This document shows, one piece after another, positions 1 to 9,003 of a stretch of 64,000 nucleotides of DNA. This DNA is from MGIIb-O2 sp002494975 (GTDB lineage Archaea; Thermoplasmatota; Poseidoniia; Poseidoniales; Thalassarchaeaceae). Every line of letters begins with the position of its first letter. Position 1 is the stretch's first letter. The translations under genes were made by a program, and so were the position numbers. Below the pieces are notes generated by a model that saw nothing but the letters and a program-made list of their open reading frames with translations, did not search any database and had not been told where the DNA came from. The stretch is taken from contig JAOMRN010000001.1 of assembly GCA_028355015.1 (NCBI GenBank), positions 248,001-312,000 on the forward strand. Direction: 5' to 3'.

Positions 1-1
1 G

Positions 2-346
2 AAGCATCTTCTAATCGCTAGACGCGAAGAATTGGATGAGACCTGGAATTCAATACGTGTATCGGTGGCGTCACCAGATCTCAAAGGTCGTTCTGATGTC
101 CTAAGTGCACTTTTAGCTGAAGCGAGCAAATCTGGAGAAGGAATGTTACTTCGTCCAGTTTCGACTGATCGCAAAGCGCTTGAAAAAGGGAATTTTTCTC
201 TTGGTGACGACGTTGAAGGATTAGGGGGCTTTGTCCTTGAATCTAAAGACGGTTCAATAGTACTTGACTATCGATTTGATAGTCGTCTAGAAGAAGCTTG
301 GAATGCTAATCTAGGTACTGTAAATAAAACTTTATTTGGTAATTAA
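2..346 (+). CDS. atpE: A-type ATP synthase subunit E, C-terminal part (truncated by window edge)
   Basis: Peripheral-stalk subunit E of the archaeal A1Ao ATP synthase, which links the catalytic head to the membrane part. The open frame runs in from the window edge without a start codon, so only about the last 114 residues are seen. The conserved C-terminal block is clear: GLGGFVLESKDGSI followed by LDYRFDSRLEEAW, typical of archaeal and V-type subunit E. It is followed 11 bases later by subunit C, in the usual archaeal order E-C-F-A-B-D. Subunits H, I and K are expected upstream, outside the window. Identification is firm; the true start is not visible. Confidence 0.93.
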   Translation, partial: KHLLIARREELDETWNSIRVSVASPDLKGRSDVLSALLAEASKSGEGMLLRPVSTDRKALEKGNFSLGDDVEGLGGFVLESKDGSIVLDYRFDSRLEEAWNANLGTVNKTLFGN

Positions 347-357
347 TTGGTGAAAAT

Positions 358-1413
358 ATGACTGGAATAGTAAGTGGCCGTTCTAATATTTACAACGCTT
401 CAGCTCGCGCTAAAGCACGTAAGGCTTCTCTAATTGATCCCACCCGTATGCGACAATTGTTGCAATTAGGCCCGGAATCAATTGGTGCAAGTATTGGTGA
501 GCTAGGATATCGTTCTGAAATGGATATATATTCCGCTCGTATGGACGGGGCTGATGCAGTAGAAGCTGCACTTTTCCACAATCTTGATAATGATCTATCT
601 GAGGTAATGAGATTCTGTCAAGGGCCTCTTAAATCAATAGTTTCAGTCTATGTTGAACGTTTCTCTTATGAGAAGGCAAAGACCGTTCTCCGTGCAGTTA
701 ACGGCGGATGTTCAGATGAATTAATTGAATCACAAATTCTTCCTTCTGAAAATCCTAAAAATTCATTATGGCTTGAAATTGTTAGGAATACAGAGACAGT
801 TGCAGAAGCAGCTGGTGCAATGGCAGGTACGCCTTGGGGCAAGGAATTAGGTAAATTAGAAGGTACTGAATCAACACTAGAAGAAATGGAAGATGCATTG
901 GATCGACAATACTACAATCACGCTTTGAAAGTTTCTCGAGGAAAGGATTCCAGTATCCATCTAATGAAGTATATCAGAACCGAGATCGACCATCGAAATA
1001 TAATCAATCAATTCCGTGAACTACGTCAAAATATTTCTCCAGACAAACGTTTACAGATGGTTATTTCAGGCGGTCGTATTCAGAACTCAGTAATGGCACA
1101 AGCGTCCCAAGCAACATCTCAGGAAGCGATAGTAGATGCTCTTCGCCGTAGCAACTCATTTGATGATGAGGGCTTCGATGAAGCACTTCAACAGTCAAAA
1201 GTCACGGGTTCTTTAGATCCAATAGCATCTCTTTTGACACATAAAAGACATGCGATGCTAAAGCGTTTCGCGTATCTTAATCCGGTGTCATCATTCCCAG
1301 TAATTTACTATATCGAGCGTAAAGTGCTCGAAATACAAAATCTTCGTCTTCTTGTGCGTGGGAAGACGATTGGCCTCACATCAGAGGTATTAGAAGCGCA
1401 TATGGATTTTTGA
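358..1413 (+). CDS. atpC: A-type ATP synthase subunit C
   Basis: Central-stalk subunit C (V-ATPase d/AC39-like), which couples the A1 rotor to the membrane ring. The 351-residue length fits the family. Typical features are the N-terminal YxNASARAKARKASLI-type start, and the repeated helical segments with EKAKTVLRAVNGG and TEIDHRNIINQFRELR, resembling the family's internal repeats. A ggtga Shine-Dalgarno precedes the ATG. It lies between subunits E and F and is almost certainly cotranscribed with them. Assignment rests on sequence pattern plus operon position. Confidence 0.93.
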   Translation: MTGIVSGRSNIYNASARAKARKASLIDPTRMRQLLQLGPESIGASIGELGYRSEMDIYSARMDGADAVEAALFHNLDNDLSEVMRFCQGPLKSIVSVYVERFSYEKAKTVLRAVNGGCSDELIESQILPSENPKNSLWLEIVRNTETVAEAAGAMAGTPWGKELGKLEGTESTLEEMEDALDRQYYNHALKVSRGKDSSIHLMKYIRTEIDHRNIINQFRELRQNISPDKRLQMVISGGRIQNSVMAQASQATSQEAIVDALRRSNSFDDEGFDEALQQSKVTGSLDPIASLLTHKRHAMLKRFAYLNPVSSFPVIYYIERKVLEIQNLRLLVRGKTIGLTSEVLEAHMDF

Positions 1414-1423
1414 GGTAGATAAT

Positions 1424-1723
1424 ATGGAAATAGCAGTAGTCGGTTCCCTTGATTTTACCCTTGGTTTCCAACTTGCAGGTGTTTTGAGATTACACAACCC
1501 TGCTAATCTAGATGAGTTGACTTCAACAATGAAGTCTCTATTAAATGAAAAAGAAGTAGGAGTTGTTGTAATTGATAACTCCGATTTATTACAGCTTCCG
1601 GAAAGATTGCGAGTGCAACTATCCGAAAGTATCACACCCACTGTATTGGGTATTGGGACCGAAGAGGATAATACCCTCAGAGAGTCCATCAAATCGGCCC
1701 TAGGAGTCGACTTGTGGAAGTAA
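1424..1723 (+). CDS. atpF: A-type ATP synthase subunit F
   Basis: Small subunit F (99 residues) of the central rotor stalk, which regulates the catalytic head. The family is short, with a Rossmann-like fold: the sequence starts MEIAVVGSLDFTLGFQLAGV and later has VGVVVIDNSDL, matching the expected two beta-alpha units. The gene sits 10 bases after subunit C and just before subunit A, the standard archaeal place. A gaggt motif lies upstream of the start. Confidence 0.9.
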   Translation: MEIAVVGSLDFTLGFQLAGVLRLHNPANLDELTSTMKSLLNEKEVGVVVIDNSDLLQLPERLRVQLSESITPTVLGIGTEEDNTLRESIKSALGVDLWK

Positions 1724-1758
1724 ATCCTAGAAAAAAAAATAAAGGAAGTGAATTAAAA

Positions 1759-3501
1759 ATGAGTGAAGAAAATGGAGTGATTTATCGCATCTCTGGACCA
1801 GTTGTAACCGCAGTAGGAATTTCGCCAAGAATGTATGAAGTTGTGCGAGTAGGTGATGAAGGTTTAATGGGAGAAGTTATTGAATTACACGGCGAACAAT
1901 CAGTTATTCAGGTATATGAGGAAACCTCGGGTGTCAGACCTGGTGAACCGGTTATTAGAACTGGGCAAACCTTGTCTGTTCAACTAGGACCAGGTCTTTT
2001 AACTAAGATTTATGATGGTATTCAGAGACCTCTACCTGAACTTGAGAAGACCATGGGTGTTTTCATCAAAAGAGGAGTCGATGCAGATGGTTTAGATCTA
2101 GAAAAGAATTGGGATTTCAAAGCAACCGCTAAGGCTGGAGACTCAGTTACGTCAGGAGATGTTATTGGGACAGTCCAAGAAACAAAGACTATTGAACATA
2201 GAGTTATGGTTCCTCCGGGCACCTCTGGTGTGATCAAGAGCATTAGTTCTGGAGAATTTAATGTGACTCAAACTGTTTGTACTTTAGAAGATGGAAATGA
2301 AATTCAGATGATGCAAAAATGGCCAGTCCGTACTCCACGTCCGTTTACAAAGAAACACGCTCCAGAGGTTCCTTTACAAACAGGTCAGAGAATTCTTGAT
2401 TTCCTTTTCCCTCTAGCTAAGGGAGGGACAGCAGGAATCCCTGGGCCATTTGGTTCAGGTAAGACAGTTACACAACAGCAACTTGCTAAGTGGTCAGATG
2501 CAGATATTGTTGTTTACATTGGATGCGGTGAACGTGGTAATGAGATGACAGAAGTTCTTGATGAATTCCCTCATCTTATGGACCCAAAAACAGGTGAGGC
2601 TTTGATGAACAGGACTACCATGATTGCGAACACATCCAACATGCCTGTTGCAGCCAGAGAAGCTTCAGTTTATACTGGTATTACAATTGCTGAATATTTC
2701 AGAGATATGGGCTATGATGTTGCTTTAATGGCCGATTCAACTAGTCGTTGGGCTGAAGCAATGAGGGAAATTTCATCCCGTTTAGAAGAGATGCCAGGTG
2801 AGGAAGGTTATCCTGCATATCTTTCCAGCCGTCTCGCAGAATTCTATGAGAGAGCAGGGAGAGTTGAGACTCTTGCCGGGGGAGATGGTTCAGTATCTGT
2901 AATAGGTGCAGTTTCACCACCAGGCGGAGATATTTCAGAACCAGTCAGTCAAGGAACTCTACGTATTGTTAAAGTATTCTGGGGTCTTGATGCAGGTCTT
3001 GCACGTCAAAGGCATTTCCCTGCAATTAATTGGCTTAATTCATACTCACTATACCCCCCATCACTTGATCAATGGTATAGGGATAATATCAAGAGTGATT
3101 TCCCTGAACTTAGAACTGAAATCAGTGCCTTGCTTCAAGTCGAGGCGGAATTACAAGAAATCGTTCAGTTAGTAGGTTCCGATGCTTTACCAGTCGATCA
3201 ACAACTAACTCTAGAAGTTGCTCGTATGATTAGAGAATTTTTCCTACAACAGAATGCATTCCATGACGTAGATACTTATACCGATTTAAAACTCCAATAT
3301 ACTATGGCCAAGGCTATACTTTCTTTCCAAGAAGAATCTAAGAAAGCTCTAGCGGGTGGTGCTGCTCTTGAAGATGTAGTTAACGTACCAGCACGTACTG
3401 ACCTCATGAGAGGAAGGTTCGAATCAGGTTATGAAGAAAAAATCGATAAAATGTTAGAAACTATGATCAAACAAATTGCCGAGACTATGGAGGATAACTG
3501 A
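1759..3501 (+). CDS. atpA: A-type ATP synthase catalytic subunit A
   Basis: Catalytic subunit of the A1 head, which makes or hydrolyses ATP. The P-loop GPFGSGKTVTQQQLAKW and the following GCGERGNEMTEVL and ADSTSRWAEAMREIS motifs are diagnostic. The 'non-homologous' insertion of A-type alpha subunits is present between about residues 110 and 200. The frame is open 15 codons further upstream. The ATG at 1759 is preferred because aaaggaagtgaa lies just before it and the protein then begins MSEENGVIYRISGP as in the family; this gives 580 residues, the usual size. Subunit B follows after 12 bases. Confidence 0.97.
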   Translation: MSEENGVIYRISGPVVTAVGISPRMYEVVRVGDEGLMGEVIELHGEQSVIQVYEETSGVRPGEPVIRTGQTLSVQLGPGLLTKIYDGIQRPLPELEKTMGVFIKRGVDADGLDLEKNWDFKATAKAGDSVTSGDVIGTVQETKTIEHRVMVPPGTSGVIKSISSGEFNVTQTVCTLEDGNEIQMMQKWPVRTPRPFTKKHAPEVPLQTGQRILDFLFPLAKGGTAGIPGPFGSGKTVTQQQLAKWSDADIVVYIGCGERGNEMTEVLDEFPHLMDPKTGEALMNRTTMIANTSNMPVAAREASVYTGITIAEYFRDMGYDVALMADSTSRWAEAMREISSRLEEMPGEEGYPAYLSSRLAEFYERAGRVETLAGGDGSVSVIGAVSPPGGDISEPVSQGTLRIVKVFWGLDAGLARQRHFPAINWLNSYSLYPPSLDQWYRDNIKSDFPELRTEISALLQVEAELQEIVQLVGSDALPVDQQLTLEVARMIREFFLQQNAFHDVDTYTDLKLQYTMAKAILSFQEESKKALAGGAALEDVVNVPARTDLMRGRFESGYEEKIDKMLETMIKQIAETMEDN

Positions 3502-3513
3502 GAGGTGGTATAA

Positions 3514-4899
3514 ATGACTGGAAAAGAATATAGAACAATCACTGACGTAAAGGGGCCTCTTGTGTTCCTAAATAAAACTGAACCTGTTGCCTTTGGAGAG
3601 ATTGTAGAATTACGTCTAACCGATGGTACTTTGAAGAATGGGCAAGTTCTAGATACATCTGACGATCAAGTTATCGTTCAGGTTTTCGAAGGTACTGCTT
3701 CAATTGATAAACAAACAGGAATAAAATTTCTTGGTGACGTGTTTAAGTTACCAGTAAGTACAGATATGATTGGAAGAATCCTTGACGGTGCTGGACGTCC
3801 AAGAGACGGCGGACCTGCTATTGTAGCAGACGAAATGGCAGATATTATTGGTGCTGCTATCAATCCTTATTCACGTCAGAGCCCTGATACATTTATTCAA
3901 ACTGGAATATCTGCAATCGATGCTTGTACTTCATTAGTCCGTGGTCAGAAACTACCTATTTTCAGTGCTTCAGGACTTCCACACAATGATATTGCATTAC
4001 AAATTGCTAGGCAAGCTAAACTGGTTGACAGCGATGATGACTTCGTGGTAGTTTTCTGTGCAATGGGAATCACGGCTGAAGAATACAATTTCTTCGTTCA
4101 TGATTTAGAAAGAACTGGTGCTTTAGAAAATGCTTGTCTTTTCGTCAATCTTGCTGACGACCCTGCTGTTGAGAGATTGATTACTCCAAGACTGGCTCTT
4201 ACTGCTGCTGAATATCTGGCCTTTGAGAAAGATTATCACGTATTAGTTATCTATACTGATATGACCAACTATTGTGAATCACTTCGTCAAATAGGAGCAG
4301 CACGTGAAGAAGTCCCTGGTCGTAGAGGTTATCCTGGATACATGTATACAGATTTAGCAATGCTATATGAGCGAGCGGGTTTGGTTAAGGGGAAGAAAGG
4401 CTCAATAACTCAATTTCCTATATTGACAATGCCTGGAGACGATATTACTCATCCTATACCTGATCTTTCTGGATATATTACCGAGGGGCAAATTGTTATT
4501 TCTCGTGAGCTTCACCAGAAAGGAATTTATCCTCCGATTAACGTCCTACCATCTCTATCCAGACTTATGAATGCAGGAATTGGCGATGGTAAAACTCGTG
4601 AAGATCATAAATCAGTTTCTGATCAACTTTATGCAGCATATGCTCAAGGAAGAGAATTACGTGGTTTAGTGGCAATCGTAGGTGAAGATGCTTTGAATGA
4701 GCGTGACTTACAGTTATTGAAGTTCGCAGACATTTTCGAGAATAAATTCCTTCGACAAAGCCGAGATGAAGACCGTTCAATCTCAGAGGGAACTCTTGAT
4801 TATGCTTGGGAGCTACTTTCAAATATTGACACAAAATATCTTGTACGTCTTGACCAGAAGTGGATTGATAAATATCATCCAACTGACAAAAAAGAATGA
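3514..4899 (+). CDS. atpB: A-type ATP synthase regulatory subunit B
   Basis: Non-catalytic nucleotide-binding subunit B of the A1 head, alternating with subunit A in the hexamer. The 461-residue protein carries the family block SASGLPHNDIALQIARQA in place of a canonical P-loop, then VFCAMGITAEEYNFF and IYTDMTNYCESLRQIGAAREEVPGR-type sequence (given in parts). Gene order A-B-D and a gaggtgg ribosome-binding site support coupled expression. No defects were seen. Confidence 0.97.
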   Translation: MTGKEYRTITDVKGPLVFLNKTEPVAFGEIVELRLTDGTLKNGQVLDTSDDQVIVQVFEGTASIDKQTGIKFLGDVFKLPVSTDMIGRILDGAGRPRDGGPAIVADEMADIIGAAINPYSRQSPDTFIQTGISAIDACTSLVRGQKLPIFSASGLPHNDIALQIARQAKLVDSDDDFVVVFCAMGITAEEYNFFVHDLERTGALENACLFVNLADDPAVERLITPRLALTAAEYLAFEKDYHVLVIYTDMTNYCESLRQIGAAREEVPGRRGYPGYMYTDLAMLYERAGLVKGKKGSITQFPILTMPGDDITHPIPDLSGYITEGQIVISRELHQKGIYPPINVLPSLSRLMNAGIGDGKTREDHKSVSDQLYAAYAQGRELRGLVAIVGEDALNERDLQLLKFADIFENKFLRQSRDEDRSISEGTLDYAWELLSNIDTKYLVRLDQKWIDKYHPTDKKE

Positions 4900-4933
4900 A
4901 TAAATTGAAAATTATAGTTAGGAGATGAGAAAG

Positions 4934-5551
4934 ATGGCACTAGACATCAAACCAACACGCTCAGAACTGATAAATTTGAAGCGTCGGATAAAACAGACTT
5001 CAAGTGGATATAATCTCCTTAAAATGAAGAGAGATGGTTTATTCTTTGAATTCCGTACACTATTGGCTGAAATGATTGCAGCAAGAGAAGAACTTGTAGG
5101 GACTTATCGTGACGCATTGAAATCAATTGCCTTAGCGTCATCTATTGAAGGTGGATTAGCAGTTAAAAGTGCAGCAATTGCCGCTACATCAGGTCCTGAA
5201 GTAATGGTGTCAAGAAGAAATATAATGGGCGTCGTTGTTCCTAAAGTTGAAGGTGCAAATCTTACAACCACTGTTGAAACAAGACCTACTGGAATCATTG
5301 GTGGTTCGCCATATATTGATGAATCAGCTGATTCTTATTCTATCTTAATATCAAAAATTGTCAAGGCAGCAGAAATGGAAGCAACTCTCAAAAGGTTGCT
5401 TGAAGAGATTGAAGCAACAAAAAGACGTGTTAATGCCTTGGAGTTTGTTGTTATTCCTGAAATGAAAGAGGCACAATCATTCATTCAACTAAGATTAGAA
5501 GAGATGGAAAGAGAAGAAACATTCCGCCTTAAGAGATTCAAAAACAAGTAA
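4934..5551 (+). CDS. atpD: A-type ATP synthase subunit D
   Basis: Central rotor shaft subunit D, a long coiled-coil protein comparable to bacterial gamma. The N-terminal segment with PTRSELINLKRRIK, then GYNLLKMKRDGLFFEFR, is the family signature; a second long helix covers the C-terminal third. An ATG at 4925 overlaps the ggag at 4921. The ATG at 4934 is preferred because ggag then sits nine bases upstream and the protein begins MALDIKPTRSEL as homologs do (205 residues). It is the last subunit gene of the operon in this window. Confidence 0.94.
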   Translation: MALDIKPTRSELINLKRRIKQTSSGYNLLKMKRDGLFFEFRTLLAEMIAAREELVGTYRDALKSIALASSIEGGLAVKSAAIAATSGPEVMVSRRNIMGVVVPKVEGANLTTTVETRPTGIIGGSPYIDESADSYSILISKIVKAAEMEATLKRLLEEIEATKRRVNALEFVVIPEMKEAQSFIQLRLEEMEREETFRLKRFKNK

Positions 5552-5637
5552 TTTTGCATTTCTTTCTGCATAGCAGCACACACGGTTTGATAGGGGGTAA
5601 TCTATGCTCAGTAGTCAAGTAAGATGGTGGGGTGACT

Positions 5638-8052
5638 ATGTCTGACAGCAAACCAATTGTTATCGATAAAGAAACTTGGAACCAAAATGAGTTTCTAGAA
5701 ACTATTTGCAATCGCTATTTTATTATTGGTAATCAATCTAGTATTGGTAATATCTCATGGGAGATAAATAGTCGTAATGGTGAGGATATTAGCTCAAGTC
5801 TAATTCTTCTTAATAAACATCTCAAACCCTTAAGTTTGATAGGGCTATTAGATGAAGGAAATCCTCCTACTTTGACAATAACAAGGTATCCTGTTGATCC
5901 CGTATATGTTCCATTCTGGCAACAGGTATTAATTTGGGTGACTATGTTCTCATTTACTACATTAGCAGGCAGTTATTGGATATCTCAGTATGAGATAAGT
6001 AACTCAGTGCTGGCATATGAGTCATTAAAAGAATCGTTTGTATATTTTAGTTTCCCTATTTTCGCTGTCACCATATCGGCTCATCTTTTTAGAAAATATA
6101 TTGCGTCTCTCTTTGAAGTCGAAGTTGGTAACTTAGTACCCGTAGCATTTCCTTTGATATCTCCTTTCTGGCCATTTGGAATTGTGGGTATTTTCGGCCA
6201 AAAGCGTGTTGACACCATAACATATCCAACTCGTCGTTCATTAGGTTTGATTGAATCTTCATCTGCATTTGTATTCTTAATAGGGGGTTCTATATTCTCA
6301 TTCATAGGTATTTCATTGACCTCTGATTTACCTCCAGAAATTATATCTGATCCAATACTATTAGAATTAAGCGTTATAGTTGATTTGTTGTCGAATCTAT
6401 TTATTGATTCGGATATTTCAGTAAGGCTTCAGTGGGTCCATCCATTAGTGTTAGCAGGTTCAGGATTATCGATAATTGGTTGGATACTTCTACTTCCTAT
6501 TCCTGGATTCCCAGGGGATCGAATTTTACATTCAATAATTGGTCCCAAAAATCTTGAATCAAATGAAAATGAAACATCATTATTCTTAGTAACTCTGGGG
6601 GTTATGTGCATAGTTTTCTTAGAAACTATATTTTGGCCTTGGTTGATTCTTGCCTCATTAGCTTCTTGGAGAAGATTTAGCGGAGAACATATACCCACTC
6701 CCTTGGTAGTTGATGAGGCATTTGGTATTGATAAGAAATTCCGAAATACGTTTGCTACAGTGATAGTTGTTGCATTACTACTAGGGTTCCCTGGAGTTCA
6801 TCCAGTTAAACAAATTTCTAATTTGGAAGAAGGTTTGGATATATCAAGTTGGGATAATCAGATAGATTACTTAGGCGAAGGAATGAATACCTTGGATTTG
6901 TATCCTTCGGGAATAATGCCTGTTTCAGGAACTATACAAGTTTTAATCGATGGAGATAATGAAAGATGGGATATTGATTCTGAATGTTTTGATGATAAAC
7001 TAATTTGTTATTTTGAAAATATCAGCCAAAATAATCATGGGTCATTGGACTTTTCGATTTCAGATAATAATTTAACTGACACTTCTCCTGTGCAATTACG
7101 TCTTATCATAGATACTGGAGACTCAACTAAAGAACATATTATCGCAGTCAAGTACCCTAATGTCACATCACCTGATCCTCTTTGGCACAGAGATAATCAA
7201 TTTCCTAAAGAAAGAATTTGTATAAATGTTGAAGTTACTGAAAACCAATCTGGTAATTTGACTGTAAGTTCAAATCCATTCTGGTCAATAGAAAATTCAA
7301 GCTTCCTTCCAGAGGGAGTGAATGAATTATGTCTCATTTCTGAGAAAGGAGGTTGGGAGTCGTTAAAAATCGGTAATTCTGGAATTTCTGGTTATAGGAT
7401 GGGGCCTATTGTAGAATTTGAATCTGATAATGGTGAAAAAAGAATTTGGAATTTGCCGATTGAAGACTCTTATGTTAATATATTCTTGAATCAAACCACT
7501 GGTCTTAGATTAAACCAGGTTACAGATGGAGTACTATATTCTGATACATTCAGTTCACCATTTTGTCCATCAGAAAATATTATTCCAACATTAGATTCAA
7601 ATTCTGTAGATAATTTCACTCTTTTGATTGGTTCACCAATTATTATTGATGGAGATTATGAGGATAGTAATATATTGATTCCTGAAAGCGGATGGTTGGT
7701 AAATTGTGGTGCTGAGAATTCAAAGGCATATTATCTGAAATCCGGCTTTGATATAGACATAGACGGTTTAGTAATGAATGACTCAAAATTACCATTCTCA
7801 GATTTAACTATTAATTCAAGAGTGGATATGGATCTAACTTTAACTCTAGATATATCTAGTAATTTAAGAAATGACTCTGGATTAGAAATCTCATTGCCAG
7901 ATTTAATTCTTGCAAATGATTCAGTGGATATTGGAATTAATCTTAATGAAATAGATAGCGAGGTATGGAGAGTGTTTTGGATTACCCAAGATTCCGAGAG
8001 TTTAACTCTACATTTTGCATTAAAATGTCCTATCGGGGGATGCAACAATTGA
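5638..8052 (+). CDS. Membrane protein resembling an inactive site-2-protease-like (M50) domain with a large exported C-terminal region
   Basis: About 804 residues. The first 400 contain several membrane segments arranged like plant and cyanobacterial M50 (EGY-type) proteases: WVTMFSFTTLAGSYW (about residues 100-115), a helix around SAHLFRKYIASLF (149-159), a PFWPFGIVGIFGQKR block (176-190) like the family's PxxGTFGAxIR, and HPLVLAGSGLSIIGWILLLPIPGFPGDR (268-295, quoted in parts). The catalytic HExxH is replaced, only the second His remaining (TISAH), and the LDGGH motif reads FPGDR, so the metal site appears lost. The last 400 residues are Asn/Ser/Asp-rich and probably extracellular. Start: ATG with ggtgggg upstream; a GTG lies six bases earlier. 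Resemblance is by eye; function unknown. Confidence 0.6.
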   Translation: MSDSKPIVIDKETWNQNEFLETICNRYFIIGNQSSIGNISWEINSRNGEDISSSLILLNKHLKPLSLIGLLDEGNPPTLTITRYPVDPVYVPFWQQVLIWVTMFSFTTLAGSYWISQYEISNSVLAYESLKESFVYFSFPIFAVTISAHLFRKYIASLFEVEVGNLVPVAFPLISPFWPFGIVGIFGQKRVDTITYPTRRSLGLIESSSAFVFLIGGSIFSFIGISLTSDLPPEIISDPILLELSVIVDLLSNLFIDSDISVRLQWVHPLVLAGSGLSIIGWILLLPIPGFPGDRILHSIIGPKNLESNENETSLFLVTLGVMCIVFLETIFWPWLILASLASWRRFSGEHIPTPLVVDEAFGIDKKFRNTFATVIVVALLLGFPGVHPVKQISNLEEGLDISSWDNQIDYLGEGMNTLDLYPSGIMPVSGTIQVLIDGDNERWDIDSECFDDKLICYFENISQNNHGSLDFSISDNNLTDTSPVQLRLIIDTGDSTKEHIIAVKYPNVTSPDPLWHRDNQFPKERICINVEVTENQSGNLTVSSNPFWSIENSSFLPEGVNELCLISEKGGWESLKIGNSGISGYRMGPIVEFESDNGEKRIWNLPIEDSYVNIFLNQTTGLRLNQVTDGVLYSDTFSSPFCPSENIIPTLDSNSVDNFTLLIGSPIIIDGDYEDSNILIPESGWLVNCGAENSKAYYLKSGFDIDIDGLVMNDSKLPFSDLTINSRVDMDLTLTLDISSNLRNDSGLEISLPDLILANDSVDIGINLNEIDSEVWRVFWITQDSESLTLHFALKCPIGGCNN

Positions 8053-8999
8053 GAGTGGCAATCATTGGAGTCGGTTCTATCGGGGGGGTTATTCTTGGTG
8101 CTATGGCTGATACAGATGTAGATTTAGTCTGTATCTCTAGAGGTTCCACTGCAGCAAGTTTGTCTAATCTGGGGTTAGTTTTACACACTCCTGAAGGGAG
8201 TATAGAAGTTGTGCCTTCTGAAAGATATCTGCTAGTGGATAGTCAAGCTGGTCCTCTTTCAGAGCAGATACGAGGTACCTGCGATATTGCAATAATTTGT
8301 GGTAAGACACTGGATACGCCAGCATTAGCCGAATTAGCATCTGAGGTTCTTACAGAAGATGGGTATGTACTGACAATCCAAAATGGATTGGGTAATGCAG
8401 AAATATTAGCTAATAGGATTGGTCGTGAACGTGTCTTTGTCGGTTCACTTACCCATGCGGCTTGGCGAAGTAACGAAGGGGAGGTATATTGGGTAGGGAG
8501 AGGTAGTATTAATTTTGGTGCATTGAATATACAAGAAAATTTTAGAGCAGAGCCTCTATTAAAAATCCTCAACGACGCTGATCTTAATGCTATATTAAGC
8601 GATGATATTCAACAGATTATTTGGAAAAAATTACTGATTAATGTTGCAATTAATCCAGTTTGTGCTATTGCAGGGGTTCGTAACGGGGCTCTTTTAGAAG
8701 TCAATTCACTTTGGCAACAAGCAATGCAGGCTATGCGTGAAGCTGCTATTGTAGCACGTGCTAGCGGAGTAGATTTAGGCGATATCAAATTAGAAAATTA
8801 TCTTCGAGAGGTAGTAACTATATCTCCCGAGAATAGATGCTCGATGCTACAAGATATCATGGCAGGCAGACCTACTGAAATTGATGCTTTGTGTGGCGCA
8901 GTTGTTCTAAGGGGTGAGGCAGAAGGAATACCAACTCCTTGTAATGCAATATTACATGGTCTTGTCAAAGGTATTGAGAAATCTTCTAAATTTGATTGA
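8040..8999 (+). CDS. panE: 2-dehydropantoate 2-reductase (ketopantoate reductase)
   Basis: NADPH-dependent reduction of ketopantoate to pantoate in pantothenate/CoA synthesis. The N-terminal dinucleotide-binding motif RVAIIGVGSIGGVI is followed by a GKTLDTPALAEL segment, the QNGLGN motif, and a C-terminal helical domain with WKKLLINVAINPVCAI, where the conserved Lys and Asn reside. CSMLQDIMAGRPTEIDALCG is the family's C-terminal signature. The gene overlaps the preceding one by 13 bases; ATG 8040 or TTG 8049 (the latter with cggggga nine bases upstream) are both possible starts. Other members of this reductase family act on related 2-oxoacids, so the substrate is inferred. Confidence 0.85.
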   Translation: MQQLRVAIIGVGSIGGVILGAMADTDVDLVCISRGSTAASLSNLGLVLHTPEGSIEVVPSERYLLVDSQAGPLSEQIRGTCDIAIICGKTLDTPALAELASEVLTEDGYVLTIQNGLGNAEILANRIGRERVFVGSLTHAAWRSNEGEVYWVGRGSINFGALNIQENFRAEPLLKILNDADLNAILSDDIQQIIWKKLLINVAINPVCAIAGVRNGALLEVNSLWQQAMQAMREAAIVARASGVDLGDIKLENYLREVVTISPENRCSMLQDIMAGRPTEIDALCGAVVLRGEAEGIPTPCNAILHGLVKGIEKSSKFD

Positions 9000-9003
9000 T
9001 TAT

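Noticed and set aside
2906..3172. Alternative-frame ORF inside atpA
   Set aside because: It lies wholly inside a conserved catalytic gene and has no homology or start signal.
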